Source of the DNA: CAG-390 sp045546615
Lineage (GTDB): Bacteria > Bacillota > Clostridia > Oscillospirales > CAG-272
DNA length: 64,000 nucleotides
Assembly (NCBI GenBank): GCA_045546615.1
Contig: JAZQDD010000038.1
Span: 1-64,000, forward strand
Direction: 5' to 3'
This document shows, piece after piece, positions 14,764 through 23,232 of this stretch. The translations under genes were made by a program, and so were the position numbers. Each line of letters opens with the position of its first letter. Within the stretch, counting starts at the first letter, position 1. Below the pieces are notes generated by a model. It was given only the letters and a program-made list of their open reading frames with translations, was not told where the DNA came from and ran no database searches.

Positions 14764-14890
14764 AGAAATGCAAAATTTCAAGATCGATCGCAATTAATTA
14801 GATGCTAATCTAATCAATTCAAGGGTATTTTATATAGACATCCACTCAATTAGATGGTTATCTACCAAAAAACACAATTTTGCATCTAAC
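14764..14890. repeat. AT-rich stretch with nested inverted repeats
   Basis: ATTAGAT-GCTA-ATCTAAT at 14797-14814 is a palindrome with 7-base arms. A related TAGAT-GGTT-ATCTA lies at 14851-14864. An ATGCAAAATT box near 14768 recurs inverted near 14875. These could be regulator sites or a large stem; no gene lies here. Confidence 0.5.
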
Positions 14891-14911
14891 TTATCCAAAC
14901 GCATTTTTTAC

Positions 14912-15475
14912 TCAAACTCCGGTATATTCCACTATTCCGTTGTATATTCCCCTTGCAAACAGCTCGGGGCGATCACGCATAAGTGCGGCTTCCTCGGGAT
15001 TTGATATGAAGCCAAGCTCCACCAACACCGCTGGCATATCGGTCTTTCGCAGTACATAAAGTCCGCTTCGTACCTTGACTCCTCTGTTACGCAAGCCGGT
15101 TGCCTCGTTAAGACCTTCAAGTATATCTGCGGCGAGGCTTGCAGAACGCGACGGCGACGAATACACAAGTGCCTCGCTACCGTTAGCGGCGGGGGACGTA
15201 GAGGCGTTGGTGTGTAGACTTATGAAATAATCCGCCCCCCATGAATTTGCCTCATTCACCCTTATACGCAAACTTGACGATGTACTGTTTCCAAGCTGTG
15301 TATCCGGTGTCGGGCGTGATAATCTGACTTCAAAATTACCGTTTGCGCGCAGATCCTCCGCAAGTTCTCTTCCTATTTCATACACGAGATTCTGCTCGCG
15401 CAGACCGTTTCCCTCCGCGCCTGCGTTGGGATTCACGGGGTTATGTCCCTGATCGATATATACCCTTATTGCCAT
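14912..15475 (-). CDS. N-acetylmuramoyl-L-alanine amidase (Amidase_3, CwlD-like)
   Basis: This 187-residue zinc amidase cleaves the bond between N-acetylmuramic acid and L-alanine in peptidoglycan. Zinc ligands are seen in IDQGHNP (His12), the Glu of GLREQNL, and His in FISLHTNAS; the catalytic Glu is in VELGFISN. No signal peptide or membrane helix is visible, so export is either by a route not seen here or the protein acts in the mother cell or spore. It resembles the compact CwlD-type amidases of spore formers. It is divergent from rsmI. Confidence 0.85.
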   Translation of the reverse strand: MAIRVYIDQGHNPVNPNAGAEGNGLREQNLVYEIGRELAEDLRANGNFEVRLSRPTPDTQLGNSTSSSLRIRVNEANSWGADYFISLHTNASTSPAANGSEALVYSSPSRSASLAADILEGLNEATGLRNRGVKVRSGLYVLRKTDMPAVLVELGFISNPEEAALMRDRPELFARGIYNGIVEYTGV

Positions 15476-15537
15476 ATCACAAAACCTTTCTTTTATTTCA
15501 TTATTATTTTATTCAAGTAAGTCAAAAGGAGTGCAAA

Positions 15538-16395
15538 ATGGAAAAAAATAAAGTTGAGGGAGGCAGGCTGTATCTCGTAGCCACCCCCATAGGAAATCTC
15601 TCTGACATATCCGAACGTGCTATAAAGGTGCTATCAGAGGTGGATTTCATCGCTGCCGAGGATACCCGAAATTCAGGAATTTTTCTCTCGCGTCTCGGCA
15701 TTCATCGCCCACTTATTTCCTACCACGAGCACAACAAGGCATCGCGCGGAGCGGAGATAGCCGACCGCCTTGCCGCAGGAGAATCCTGCGCCCTTATCAG
15801 CGATGCGGGTACTCCCGCCATATCCGATCCCGGAGAGGATCTTGTACGCCTGTGCGCCGAGCGCGACATCCCCATCTCCTCAATTCCCGGTGCTTGCGCC
15901 GCTATAACCGCTCTCACCCTCTCTGCCCTTTCTACGCGCAGATTTTGCTTTGAAGGCTTTCTTCCCACCTCCCCCAAAGAGCGCCGCGAAAGACTTGGCG
16001 CCATAGCATCCGAGGAGCGCACGCAGATAATATATGAAGCTCCTCACAAACTGCGCAAGACTCTTGACGACCTCCTCGCCGCATGCGGCAAAGAACGTCA
16101 CTTGTCCCTTTGCCGTGAACTTACCAAGCTCAACGAAGAAGCTTTGCGTATGACGGTTTTTGAGGCTGTGGAATATTATAAAGAAAAAGAGCCGCGCGGC
16201 GAATACGTACTCGTGCTTGAAGGCGCGGAGAAAAAAAGCAATTGTGCCACTTCTCAAATGAGTATAACCGAGCATCTCGAATACTATATTTCCGAGGGAC
16301 TTGCTATGAAAGATGCAATAAAAACCGTTGCAAAAGAGCGCGGTCTGCCCAAAAACGAGGTATATATCGAAGCTATTAAAATGAAATCCGAATAA
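15538..16395 (+). CDS. rsmI: 16S rRNA (cytidine(1402)-2'-O)-methyltransferase
   Basis: This 285-residue tetrapyrrole-methylase-fold enzyme methylates the ribose of C1402 in the ribosomal P site. The motifs are LYLVATPIGNLSDIS near residue 11, AAEDTRNSG, SDAGTPAISDPG and SIPGACAA, all typical of RsmI. The ATG at 15538 follows an AAAAGGAG site. It is followed directly by a tandem repeat and the asd promoter. Confidence 0.95.
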   Translation: MEKNKVEGGRLYLVATPIGNLSDISERAIKVLSEVDFIAAEDTRNSGIFLSRLGIHRPLISYHEHNKASRGAEIADRLAAGESCALISDAGTPAISDPGEDLVRLCAERDIPISSIPGACAAITALTLSALSTRRFCFEGFLPTSPKERRERLGAIASEERTQIIYEAPHKLRKTLDDLLAACGKERHLSLCRELTKLNEEALRMTVFEAVEYYKEKEPRGEYVLVLEGAEKKSNCATSQMSITEHLEYYISEGLAMKDAIKTVAKERGLPKNEVYIEAIKMKSE

Positions 16396-16435
16396 ATCCT
16401 GTAAAAAACACAAATATCCTGTGAAAAATGCAAAT
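16396..16435. repeat. Two adjacent 20-bp direct repeats before the asd promoter
   Basis: Bases 16396-16415 and 16416-16435 match at 17 of 20 positions; both start ATCCTGT and end CAAAT. They begin at the rsmI stop and end five bases before the asd -35 box. The placement suggests paired regulator sites or a duplication. Confidence 0.65.
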
Positions 16436-16440
16436 ATATA

Positions 16441-16469
16441 TTGCTTTTTTGCGCATTTTGTGATATTAT
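16441..16469 (+). promoter_or_regulatory. Sigma-A promoter of asd
   Basis: TTGCTT at 16441-16446 and TATTAT at 16464-16469 are separated by 17 bases. The -10 is preceded by GTGA. Confidence 0.7.
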
Positions 16470-16503
16470 ATACTTATCTATTTGAAAGTTGAGGTTTAGA
16501 ACC

Positions 16504-17580
16504 ATGAACAAGAAGAAATGTTGTGTCGTCGGCGCTACCGGTATGGTAGGTCAGCGTTTTCTGACACTGCTTGATAACCACCCCTATTTTGAAGTTTCCT
16601 GCCTTGCGGCATCCGCTCGCTCTGCCGGTAAGACCTACGCAGAGGCTGTTGGCGCACGCTGGAAGCTGGATATTCCCATGCCCGAGAAGTTCGCTTCCAT
16701 GGTCGTTCTTGACGCTTCTGACGCCAAGAAGATAGCGGAGCTTTGCGACTTCGTTCTTTGCGCAGTTGATATGCCCAAGGCTGACGTGGTTGCTATGGAG
16801 GAGGCTTTCGCAAAGTGCGAGCTTCCCGTTGTTTCCAACAACAGTGCAAACCGTTGGACTCCCGACGTTCCCATGGTAGTCCCCGAGATAAACCCCTCGC
16901 ACTTTGAGGTTATCGCATCACAAAAGAAGCGCCTTGGCACTTCCCGCGGATTTATCGCCGTAAAGCCCAACTGCTCCATTCAGTCATACGTTCCCATGCT
17001 CACCCCTCTGCGTGAGTTTGGCATCAAGCAGGTAGTAGCTACCACCTATCAGGCTATTTCCGGCGCAGGCAAGACCTTCAACGAATGGCCCGAAATGATC
17101 GACAACGTCATCCCCTACATCGGCGGCGAGGAAGAAAAGAGCGAGCAGGAGCCTCTGCGCGTTTGGGGCAAGGTAGAAAACGGCGTTATCGTTAAGGCTG
17201 ACGCTCCCCTTATCACAACTCAATGCATCCGTGTTCCCGTTACCAACGGTCACACTGCCGCTGTATTTATGAGCTTTGAGAAGACCCCCTCCAAGGAAGA
17301 GATTCTCCAGCGTTGGGCTGAATTCAAGGGACTCCCTCAAGAGCTTGAGCTTCCCTCTGCTCCCAAGCAGTTCATTACCTACTTTGAGGAAGACAACCGT
17401 CCCCAGTGCCGCGTAGACCGCGAGATCTACGGCGGTATGGGTATCACCGCAGGCAGACTGCGCCCCGACACCCTCTTTGATTATAAGTTCGTGGGACTTT
17501 CTCACAATACCCTTCGCGGTGCGGCAGGCGGCTCCGTGCTTAACGCAGAGCTTCTCTACCGTCTCGGATACTTTGACTGA
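16504..17580 (+). CDS. asd: Aspartate-semialdehyde dehydrogenase (archaeal/fungal-type)
   Basis: This 358-residue enzyme reduces aspartyl phosphate to aspartate semialdehyde, the branch point for lysine/diaminopimelate, threonine and methionine. The NADP-binding VVGATGMVGQR is at residues 8-18, the active-site cysteine is in VKPNCSIQ near residue 157, and the catalytic HTAAVF block follows. The insert pattern (LGTSRGFIAVKPNCSIQS, then IGGEEEKSE) matches the archaeal/eukaryotic-like Asd class that is also common in Clostridia. Codon choice is that of a well expressed gene. It links to the metA/metY pair at 44.8-47 kb. Confidence 0.93.
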   Translation: MNKKKCCVVGATGMVGQRFLTLLDNHPYFEVSCLAASARSAGKTYAEAVGARWKLDIPMPEKFASMVVLDASDAKKIAELCDFVLCAVDMPKADVVAMEEAFAKCELPVVSNNSANRWTPDVPMVVPEINPSHFEVIASQKKRLGTSRGFIAVKPNCSIQSYVPMLTPLREFGIKQVVATTYQAISGAGKTFNEWPEMIDNVIPYIGGEEEKSEQEPLRVWGKVENGVIVKADAPLITTQCIRVPVTNGHTAAVFMSFEKTPSKEEILQRWAEFKGLPQELELPSAPKQFITYFEEDNRPQCRVDREIYGGMGITAGRLRPDTLFDYKFVGLSHNTLRGAAGGSVLNAELLYRLGYFD

Positions 17581-17600
17581 TATCATTCAGGCAAGTTAAA

Positions 17601-18416
17601 ATGGATGTAAAAAGAAATAAAAAAAGAATTCTTATTATAACCTTTTCTCCGGGTGGGGGCTGTGCAAACCTCGCAGATGCAGCAACCATTCTCTACCGCC
17701 GTGTGGGATATGCCGCAGACGTGCTTGACATCACCGACCCCGCCAACAGAGAAGCTGCAACCACTCTTGAACTGCACGCAGATCTTTTGCTTGCTATTTT
17801 ACCCGTATATGCTTTTCATCTCCCCCGCCCCGTAGTTGACTTTTTCACTTCGGCACAGCTTTTTGCTCCACGCTCCGCTTTGATTCTCGGCTACGGTTCA
17901 TGCGGTGTTGGTGCGGCGGCATCCGAAGCGGCTGAACTGTTTGACGTATGCGACACCCCGCTTTTCCGCATTATGACATGCCCGCTTGAGCATTCTCTCG
18001 CTCAATATGCGCATATCAGACAAAAGCTTCCTGACAGCCTTGACACGATTGGAGAATTTTTGATCACCGCCGCGCGCGATCCCGTTGGCGAAATACCGCC
18101 CGCGCCTATAATGGCCGGGTTGTCAAAGATCATTCCGTCAAGGGCTATAATGAACATGGCTATTTCCGCGCCCGCATTCAATGCCTCAAAGTGTAGCTAT
18201 TGCAATACCTGCTACGAGGTCTGTCCGATGGGAGCGATCTCCTCGGGAAGTCCTGCCGTGGATAAGAGCCGTTGTATTCGTTGCAGTGCTTGCGTCAAAT
18301 ACTGCCCCGAAGGTGCTCGCACTATGAAAGCATCTCCCCTACTCGCAAAGTATCTTGATAAAAAATTCGCCTCGCCTAAAGTTCCTCAGGAAATTAAACG
18401 GAAGGTGAGAAAATAA
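17601..18416 (+). CDS. EFR1-type flavodoxin/ferredoxin fusion protein
   Basis: This is a 271-residue protein. The N-terminal half (1-165) is flavodoxin-like (IITFSPGGG, then LLAILPVYAFHLPRP, with Gly-rich GYGSCGVG). The C-terminal half has two 4Fe-4S motifs: CSYCNTCYEVCP and CIRCSACVKYCP. This is the layout of the EFR1-family ferredoxins of anaerobes. The usual flavodoxin phosphate loop (TGNT) is replaced by SPGGG, so FMN binding is uncertain. It follows asd by 20 bases and shares the downstream terminator, so it may be co-transcribed. The electron partner is unknown. Confidence 0.8.
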   Translation: MDVKRNKKRILIITFSPGGGCANLADAATILYRRVGYAADVLDITDPANREAATTLELHADLLLAILPVYAFHLPRPVVDFFTSAQLFAPRSALILGYGSCGVGAAASEAAELFDVCDTPLFRIMTCPLEHSLAQYAHIRQKLPDSLDTIGEFLITAARDPVGEIPPAPIMAGLSKIIPSRAIMNMAISAPAFNASKCSYCNTCYEVCPMGAISSGSPAVDKSRCIRCSACVKYCPEGARTMKASPLLAKYLDKKFASPKVPQEIKRKVRK

Positions 18417-18456
18417 AAATAAGCGTTGTGTCGCGGCACAACGCTTATTTTTATTT
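18416..18456. terminator. Bidirectional terminator
   Basis: AATAAGCGTTGTG and CACAACGCTTATT pair around TCGCGG, with a T-rich tail. It lies between the convergent asd unit and the glycogen operon. Confidence 0.85.
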
Positions 18457-18786
18457 TCTGTAATAAACGTAGAAAGCAATGACGGTGCGAACCTCGCCGC
18501 CGTGTTCAATGTCGGGCCCTGTAAGCACAACTCCATCCTTTGATAGCAATTCCCACGCTTCAAGCTCTTCGGCTTTACAGCGAAAAACGGTGTCAGAGGA
18601 AGAAAAAACGATGAATTCGCCATTGTGCAGGCTCATGCAACCGCCCTTGCCGATCACCTCTTCAACATCGTTGCGGCGTTCTGTAACGTACTTTATAGCT
18701 TGTCCCGAAATACGCTCCGCCATTTCAAGGCGGTATTTTTTGTTTGATGGGTCTTTTTTCTTTTTAAAGATATCTAAAATTCCCAT
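18451..18786 (-). CDS. Conserved small protein at the end of the glycogen operon, unknown function
   Basis: This is a 111-residue protein starting MGILDIFKKKKDP. The ATG at 18786 shares its first base with the stop codon of the GH13 gene (TAATG), and an AGAGGG site precedes it, so it is translationally coupled to the glycogen operon. The N-terminus is basic; the rest is predicted mixed alpha/beta (VIGKGGCMSLHNGEFIVF, then EVRTVIAFYVYYRK). I recognise no family. A role linked to glycogen metabolism is only inferred from position. Confidence 0.6.
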   Translation of the reverse strand: MGILDIFKKKKDPSNKKYRLEMAERISGQAIKYVTERRNDVEEVIGKGGCMSLHNGEFIVFSSSDTVFRCKAEELEAWELLSKDGVVLTGPDIEHGGEVRTVIAFYVYYRK

Positions 18787-20705
18787 TACTGCCCTCTGTA
18801 CGTAAGCACGCAAAACTCTCCTACACCAAGCGTAAGGTCGCCTTTGCCGCGTTTTTGGTTATAAATATCCTTCCATGCGCCGTCCATTTTGCAAGTCTGC
18901 TCATCGAAGGAAAGGTTAGCCGCAACTTTCAAACAGCTCTTTCCCTTGGTACGGACAAACTCAAAATATCCGCCCTCCGCACGGCTTACGCGGAAATCGC
19001 CATCCTTAAAGATACTCTCTCTCTTTCGCATTTCGCCAAGTGCGCGGTAGTGAGAGAGCAATTCCTCGTCCCCTGCATCCCACGCCATGGGTCTGCGGCA
19101 GAACGGATCGCCCATTCCCTCCATTCCAAGCTCATCCCCGTAATAAACGCAAGGGAAGCCAAAAACGGTATACTGAATAGCGGATACCACCCGTAGGAGC
19201 TTTTTGCCCCATGCTCTGCCCTCATCGGAGAGGCGCATAGCGGCAAGCTTGTCGTTATCCTGCTCGTGTCGTGCTATCTCCACAGCCTCACGGTCACCGA
19301 GCATGGAGAGTATGCGCTCCGTATCGTGCGTGCCAATGATGTTCATAAGAACGTTTGACACTTGAGGCGGATACGAGGCGTAAAGCTCGGTAAGCGTATT
19401 CGCAAGATGTGCGCTGTTTCGATTGGTTGCATAGTCAATAAGAGCCACGCGCAAGGGGTAGTTCATTACGCTGTCAAGCTGTTTTCCCCTGAAATACGAG
19501 CGGCGTTTGCTGTATGCAATCTTTTCAACAGCATTTTCCCAGACCTCGCCAATAATGACGGCATCTTTATTTACAGAATGAGCGCGCTCGCGCAATTCAA
19601 ACAAAAATTCGTCGGGAAGCTCGTCCGCAACGTCAAGTCGCCAACCGTCCGCTCCCGCAAGGAGATATTTTTCTATAACTCCGCCCTTGCCGGTAAAATA
19701 ATCACGGCATTCGGGATTTGACAGGCGGAGCTTTGGCAAAATGGTGATACCCCACCAAGACTCGTAATTTCCGTCATCATGGAAATAATACCAATCACGG
19801 TATGCAGAATCCTTATCCTTTGCGGCATCAAAGTACACGCTTTCGTCACCCGTGTGATTAAAAACACCGTCAAGTACAACCTTGATGCCCTCGGCATGTG
19901 CCGCATCGATGAGCTTTTTAAGTGCGACATCGCCGCCAAAGCCCATGTCAACGCTCATATAATCAGCAGTATCGTATTTGTGATTACTCTTTGCCGAGAA
20001 GATGGGATTCAAATAAATAACGCTAACGCCGAGAGAGGCGAGATACGGGAGCTTTTCAATAACGCCCCAGAGGTTTCCGCCAAAGAACTGATTGTTTTTT
20101 ACGGGTTGCCCGCGGAAGTGCGCGTGCTGTACCTCGGCGCCCGTCCACTTTTTGACGCACTCGGCGTCAGCATCATATTTAGTTCTTCCCTTACCTTTGC
20201 AGAAGCGGTCGGGGAATATCTGGTACATCACGCCGCCGTCAAGCCACGACGGAGTTTTGAAACCTTTCTCATAAACGAGGAGCTTGAAAAAACGTCCTTC
20301 CCTATCGGAAAGATTGAAATTAAGGTTATCGTATGTATCTGAAAACAGCGTGTCCGCGCCGCGGAGGAAAAGGTACTCGTAGTAAAAAAGTCCCGATCCG
20401 TCGCCGCCGCAAAGGTCGGCTGTGTTTATTGTAAGCGTATATATATCGTAAATCCAATTAGTGGAGGTGAATTCAAAGGGAAGGTCACGGTAGGAGGGAT
20501 CGACGCGTTCCTCGCCGTAAGCGCCGTTATCGCGGGCAATACGCATAACAACAGCACAGGTGCCGAGCGTTCTCGGCACTTGTGCTGTGAATACGACCTT
20601 TGCTCCGCAGGGGAAAGCGCCGAGGGCATCGGCGGCTTTCCTATCATACTGTTTTTTTATTATTACGCCGTTTTTGGCGATCTCAGTTGAATATACGGGT
20701 AGCAT
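18786..20705 (-). CDS. GH13 alpha-glycosidase (neopullulanase/cyclomaltodextrinase-like)
   Basis: This is a 639-residue intracellular GH13 enzyme. An N-terminal beta domain (about 1-125) precedes the catalytic barrel. The conserved regions are DGVFNHTG, GWRLDVADE (nucleophile Asp), IGEVWE (acid/base Glu) and IGTHDTER (transition-state Asp). No signal peptide is seen. It probably hydrolyses alpha-1,4 and alpha-1,6 links in malto-oligosaccharides left after phosphorylase action. It lies 24 bases downstream of glgP, and the small gene at 18451 overlaps its stop. The ribosome site (AAAGAGA) is weak. Confidence 0.88.
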   Translation of the reverse strand: MLPVYSTEIAKNGVIIKKQYDRKAADALGAFPCGAKVVFTAQVPRTLGTCAVVMRIARDNGAYGEERVDPSYRDLPFEFTSTNWIYDIYTLTINTADLCGGDGSGLFYYEYLFLRGADTLFSDTYDNLNFNLSDREGRFFKLLVYEKGFKTPSWLDGGVMYQIFPDRFCKGKGRTKYDADAECVKKWTGAEVQHAHFRGQPVKNNQFFGGNLWGVIEKLPYLASLGVSVIYLNPIFSAKSNHKYDTADYMSVDMGFGGDVALKKLIDAAHAEGIKVVLDGVFNHTGDESVYFDAAKDKDSAYRDWYYFHDDGNYESWWGITILPKLRLSNPECRDYFTGKGGVIEKYLLAGADGWRLDVADELPDEFLFELRERAHSVNKDAVIIGEVWENAVEKIAYSKRRSYFRGKQLDSVMNYPLRVALIDYATNRNSAHLANTLTELYASYPPQVSNVLMNIIGTHDTERILSMLGDREAVEIARHEQDNDKLAAMRLSDEGRAWGKKLLRVVSAIQYTVFGFPCVYYGDELGMEGMGDPFCRRPMAWDAGDEELLSHYRALGEMRKRESIFKDGDFRVSRAEGGYFEFVRTKGKSCLKVAANLSFDEQTCKMDGAWKDIYNQKRGKGDLTLGVGEFCVLTYRGQ

Positions 20706-20729
20706 TAAGTCTATTTCTCTTTCGGTAAA

Positions 20730-23204
20730 TTATTTTTTGGTTTTTGCCTTGGCAGTCTTCGCGGGAGCAGCCTTCGGAACGGAAACGCGGTTGAGATGCC
20801 AAATTCTGTCGGCATACTCTGCAACTGCTCTGTCGGCGGCGAAGTAGCCGCACTTTGCGATGTTTACAAGGGACATACGAGTCCATCTGTCGCGATCGAG
20901 GTAATCTCTGTACATTGCGCCGTGAATTCTGTTATAAGAATCAAAATCAGCTATGCAGAGGTAGGGATCGGCAACGCCGTAGGTGGGAGAGATAAGGTAG
21001 GTTGCGATGTCTGCAAAGGACTCGCCCGCAAAGCCTACGTTAAGTCTGTCGATTATGCGGCGGAGCTTTTCGTTACGTGCGTAATAAAGCGCGGGAGTGT
21101 AGCCGGAGAGCCAAAGCTCCTCGACCTCTGCGGCGTTAAGACCGAAGATATAGATGTTATCGTCGCCAACTGCGGCGTGCATCTCAACGTTTGCACCGTC
21201 AAGAGTACCGATGGTGAGCGCACCGTTTATCATAAGCTTCATACAGCCCGTACCGCTTGCTTCCTTACCTGCCATAGAGATCTGCTGGCTGATCTCGGCT
21301 GCGGGGATAAGGCACTCTGCCGCACTTACGTTGTAATCCTCAACGAAGATAACGCGGAGCTTTTCGCGGATCTTGGGGTTAGCATCAAGCTCACGGGAGA
21401 GCATACAAATAAGCTGAATGATCCTCTTTGCGAGCTGATATCCGGGAGCTGCCTTTGCGCCGAAGATGAACGTTCTGGGGTAGAAATCCATATCGGGATT
21501 ATCAAGAAGATCAAGATACATTCCGATGATGTTGAGAACGTTAAGAAGCTGACGCTTGTACTCGTGCAGACGCTTGATCTGTACGTCATATATAGAATGG
21601 GTGTCAATGGGTGTACCCGTGCGCTTGTAGATGAACTCGGAGAACGCCTCCTTGTTATCGTGCTTGATAGCGCGAAGCTTGTCAAGAACAGCCTTATCGT
21701 CAGCGAATGCAAGGAACTTTTCAAGCTCCTCGGGGTTCTTGCGATATCCCGTTCCGATGGTTTCGTCAAGCAGACCTGCAAGACCTGGGTTGGAGTAGCA
21801 CAGCCAACGGCGGTGAGCAATACCGTTGGTTACGTTGGTAAATCTTTCGGGCCACATACGGTAGAAATCCTTGAATACGGAATCTACAAGTATCTGGGAG
21901 TGGAGCTTGGAAACTCCGTTTACGGTGTGAGAGCCGATAACGGCAAGATTTGCCATGTGAACCTGACCGTAGCTGATGATGCTCATTGCGGAAACTCTGC
22001 CCCAGTTGCCGGGGAAACGCTCCCAAGCCTCTTTGCAGAAGCGCTCGTTGATCTCGCGTACGATGGTGTGGATTCTGGGAAGTCTGAAACGGAAGAGATC
22101 CTCGCTCCACTTTTCAAGTGCCTCAGGCATTACGGTGTGGTTGGTGTAGGAAACGGTGTTGGTGGTGATGTACCAAGCATGCTCCCAAGAGTAGTTATAT
22201 TCGTCTACGAGGATACGCATAAGCTCGGGAATGCAGAGCGCGGGGTGCGTATCGTTGATGTGGATAGCAACCTTATCATGGAGATTGTCAAGCGTTCCGT
22301 AAACCGCCATATGGTCGCGGATAATGCTCTGAACGGACGCGGAAACAAGGAAATACTGCTGAGTAAGACGGAGCAGCTTACCTTCCATATGGTTGTCCGA
22401 GGGATAAAGCACCTTCGAGATTATCTCGGCACTGTTGCTTTCCTCAAGCGCACGGGTGTACTGACCCTGAGTGAAGAGTCCCATATTAAAGGAACGGATA
22501 TCGCGTGCCTTCCAAAGACGGAGTCTGTTTACACCGTCGCTGTCGCCGCCCGAAACCATCATATCGTAGGGCACTGCCTCGAAGTCCTCGGTGTCCTCGT
22601 AGCCTATCTCAAGTCTGCCGTTCTGCCACTTCTCAACTACCTTACCGCCCATCTTGACGGTGAAGATACGGTCGGTACGGGGAACGAGCCATACCTCGCC
22701 GCCGGGAAGCCAGATATCAGGCATCTCTACCTGAATACCGTCAACTATCTTCTGCTTGAAAAGACCGTACTCGTAGCAAAGCGAGAATCCGCAAGCGGGA
22801 TAATCGAGCGAGGAGAGAGAGTCCATAAAGCAGGCAGCAAGTCTGCCAAGACCGCCGTTTCCAAGTCCTGCATCAGGCTCACACTCATAAAGATCGTCAA
22901 GATCGTAGCCAAGATTCTTCAGAGCCTTCTTATAGGACTCGGCAAGTCCGAGGTTGTGAAGGCTGGTCTTGAGCGAGCGTCCCATAAGGAACTCCATGCA
23001 CATATAGTAAATGCGCTTTTCGCCCTTGTGATTGATGGTATCCTTGAACTCGGAGCGCTTCTCGGTAAGGATGTCCTTTACGGTGTGAACAACAGCCTTA
23101 TACATCTGCTCGCGCGAAGCGTCGCGGGCGGTTGCGCCGAACTGGCGCGAAAGCTTTTGTTCAATATTAAATTTTACTTCAGTTGCGTTAGGTTTGTAAT
23201 TCAA
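20730..23204 (-). CDS. glgP: Glycogen/starch phosphorylase
   Basis: This 824-residue GT35 enzyme releases glucose-1-phosphate from alpha-1,4-glucan chains. The pyridoxal-phosphate site is GKEASGTGCMKLMINGAL; other blocks are GNGGLGRLAACFMDS and INDTHPAL. The start is uncertain: the open frame begins at a TTG at 23219, but the GGAGGAAG ribosome site lies on those first codons, so the next in-frame TTG at 23204 (start of NYKPNATEV) is preferred. The C-terminus ends in a Lys/Ala-rich tail (PKAAPAKTAKAKTKK). It follows glgA by 28 bases. Confidence 0.93.
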   Translation of the reverse strand: MNYKPNATEVKFNIEQKLSRQFGATARDASREQMYKAVVHTVKDILTEKRSEFKDTINHKGEKRIYYMCMEFLMGRSLKTSLHNLGLAESYKKALKNLGYDLDDLYECEPDAGLGNGGLGRLAACFMDSLSSLDYPACGFSLCYEYGLFKQKIVDGIQVEMPDIWLPGGEVWLVPRTDRIFTVKMGGKVVEKWQNGRLEIGYEDTEDFEAVPYDMMVSGGDSDGVNRLRLWKARDIRSFNMGLFTQGQYTRALEESNSAEIISKVLYPSDNHMEGKLLRLTQQYFLVSASVQSIIRDHMAVYGTLDNLHDKVAIHINDTHPALCIPELMRILVDEYNYSWEHAWYITTNTVSYTNHTVMPEALEKWSEDLFRFRLPRIHTIVREINERFCKEAWERFPGNWGRVSAMSIISYGQVHMANLAVIGSHTVNGVSKLHSQILVDSVFKDFYRMWPERFTNVTNGIAHRRWLCYSNPGLAGLLDETIGTGYRKNPEELEKFLAFADDKAVLDKLRAIKHDNKEAFSEFIYKRTGTPIDTHSIYDVQIKRLHEYKRQLLNVLNIIGMYLDLLDNPDMDFYPRTFIFGAKAAPGYQLAKRIIQLICMLSRELDANPKIREKLRVIFVEDYNVSAAECLIPAAEISQQISMAGKEASGTGCMKLMINGALTIGTLDGANVEMHAAVGDDNIYIFGLNAAEVEELWLSGYTPALYYARNEKLRRIIDRLNVGFAGESFADIATYLISPTYGVADPYLCIADFDSYNRIHGAMYRDYLDRDRWTRMSLVNIAKCGYFAADRAVAEYADRIWHLNRVSVPKAAPAKTAKAKTKK

Positions 23205-23232
23205 ATCAACTTCCTCCAATGTTTGTCTTTAA

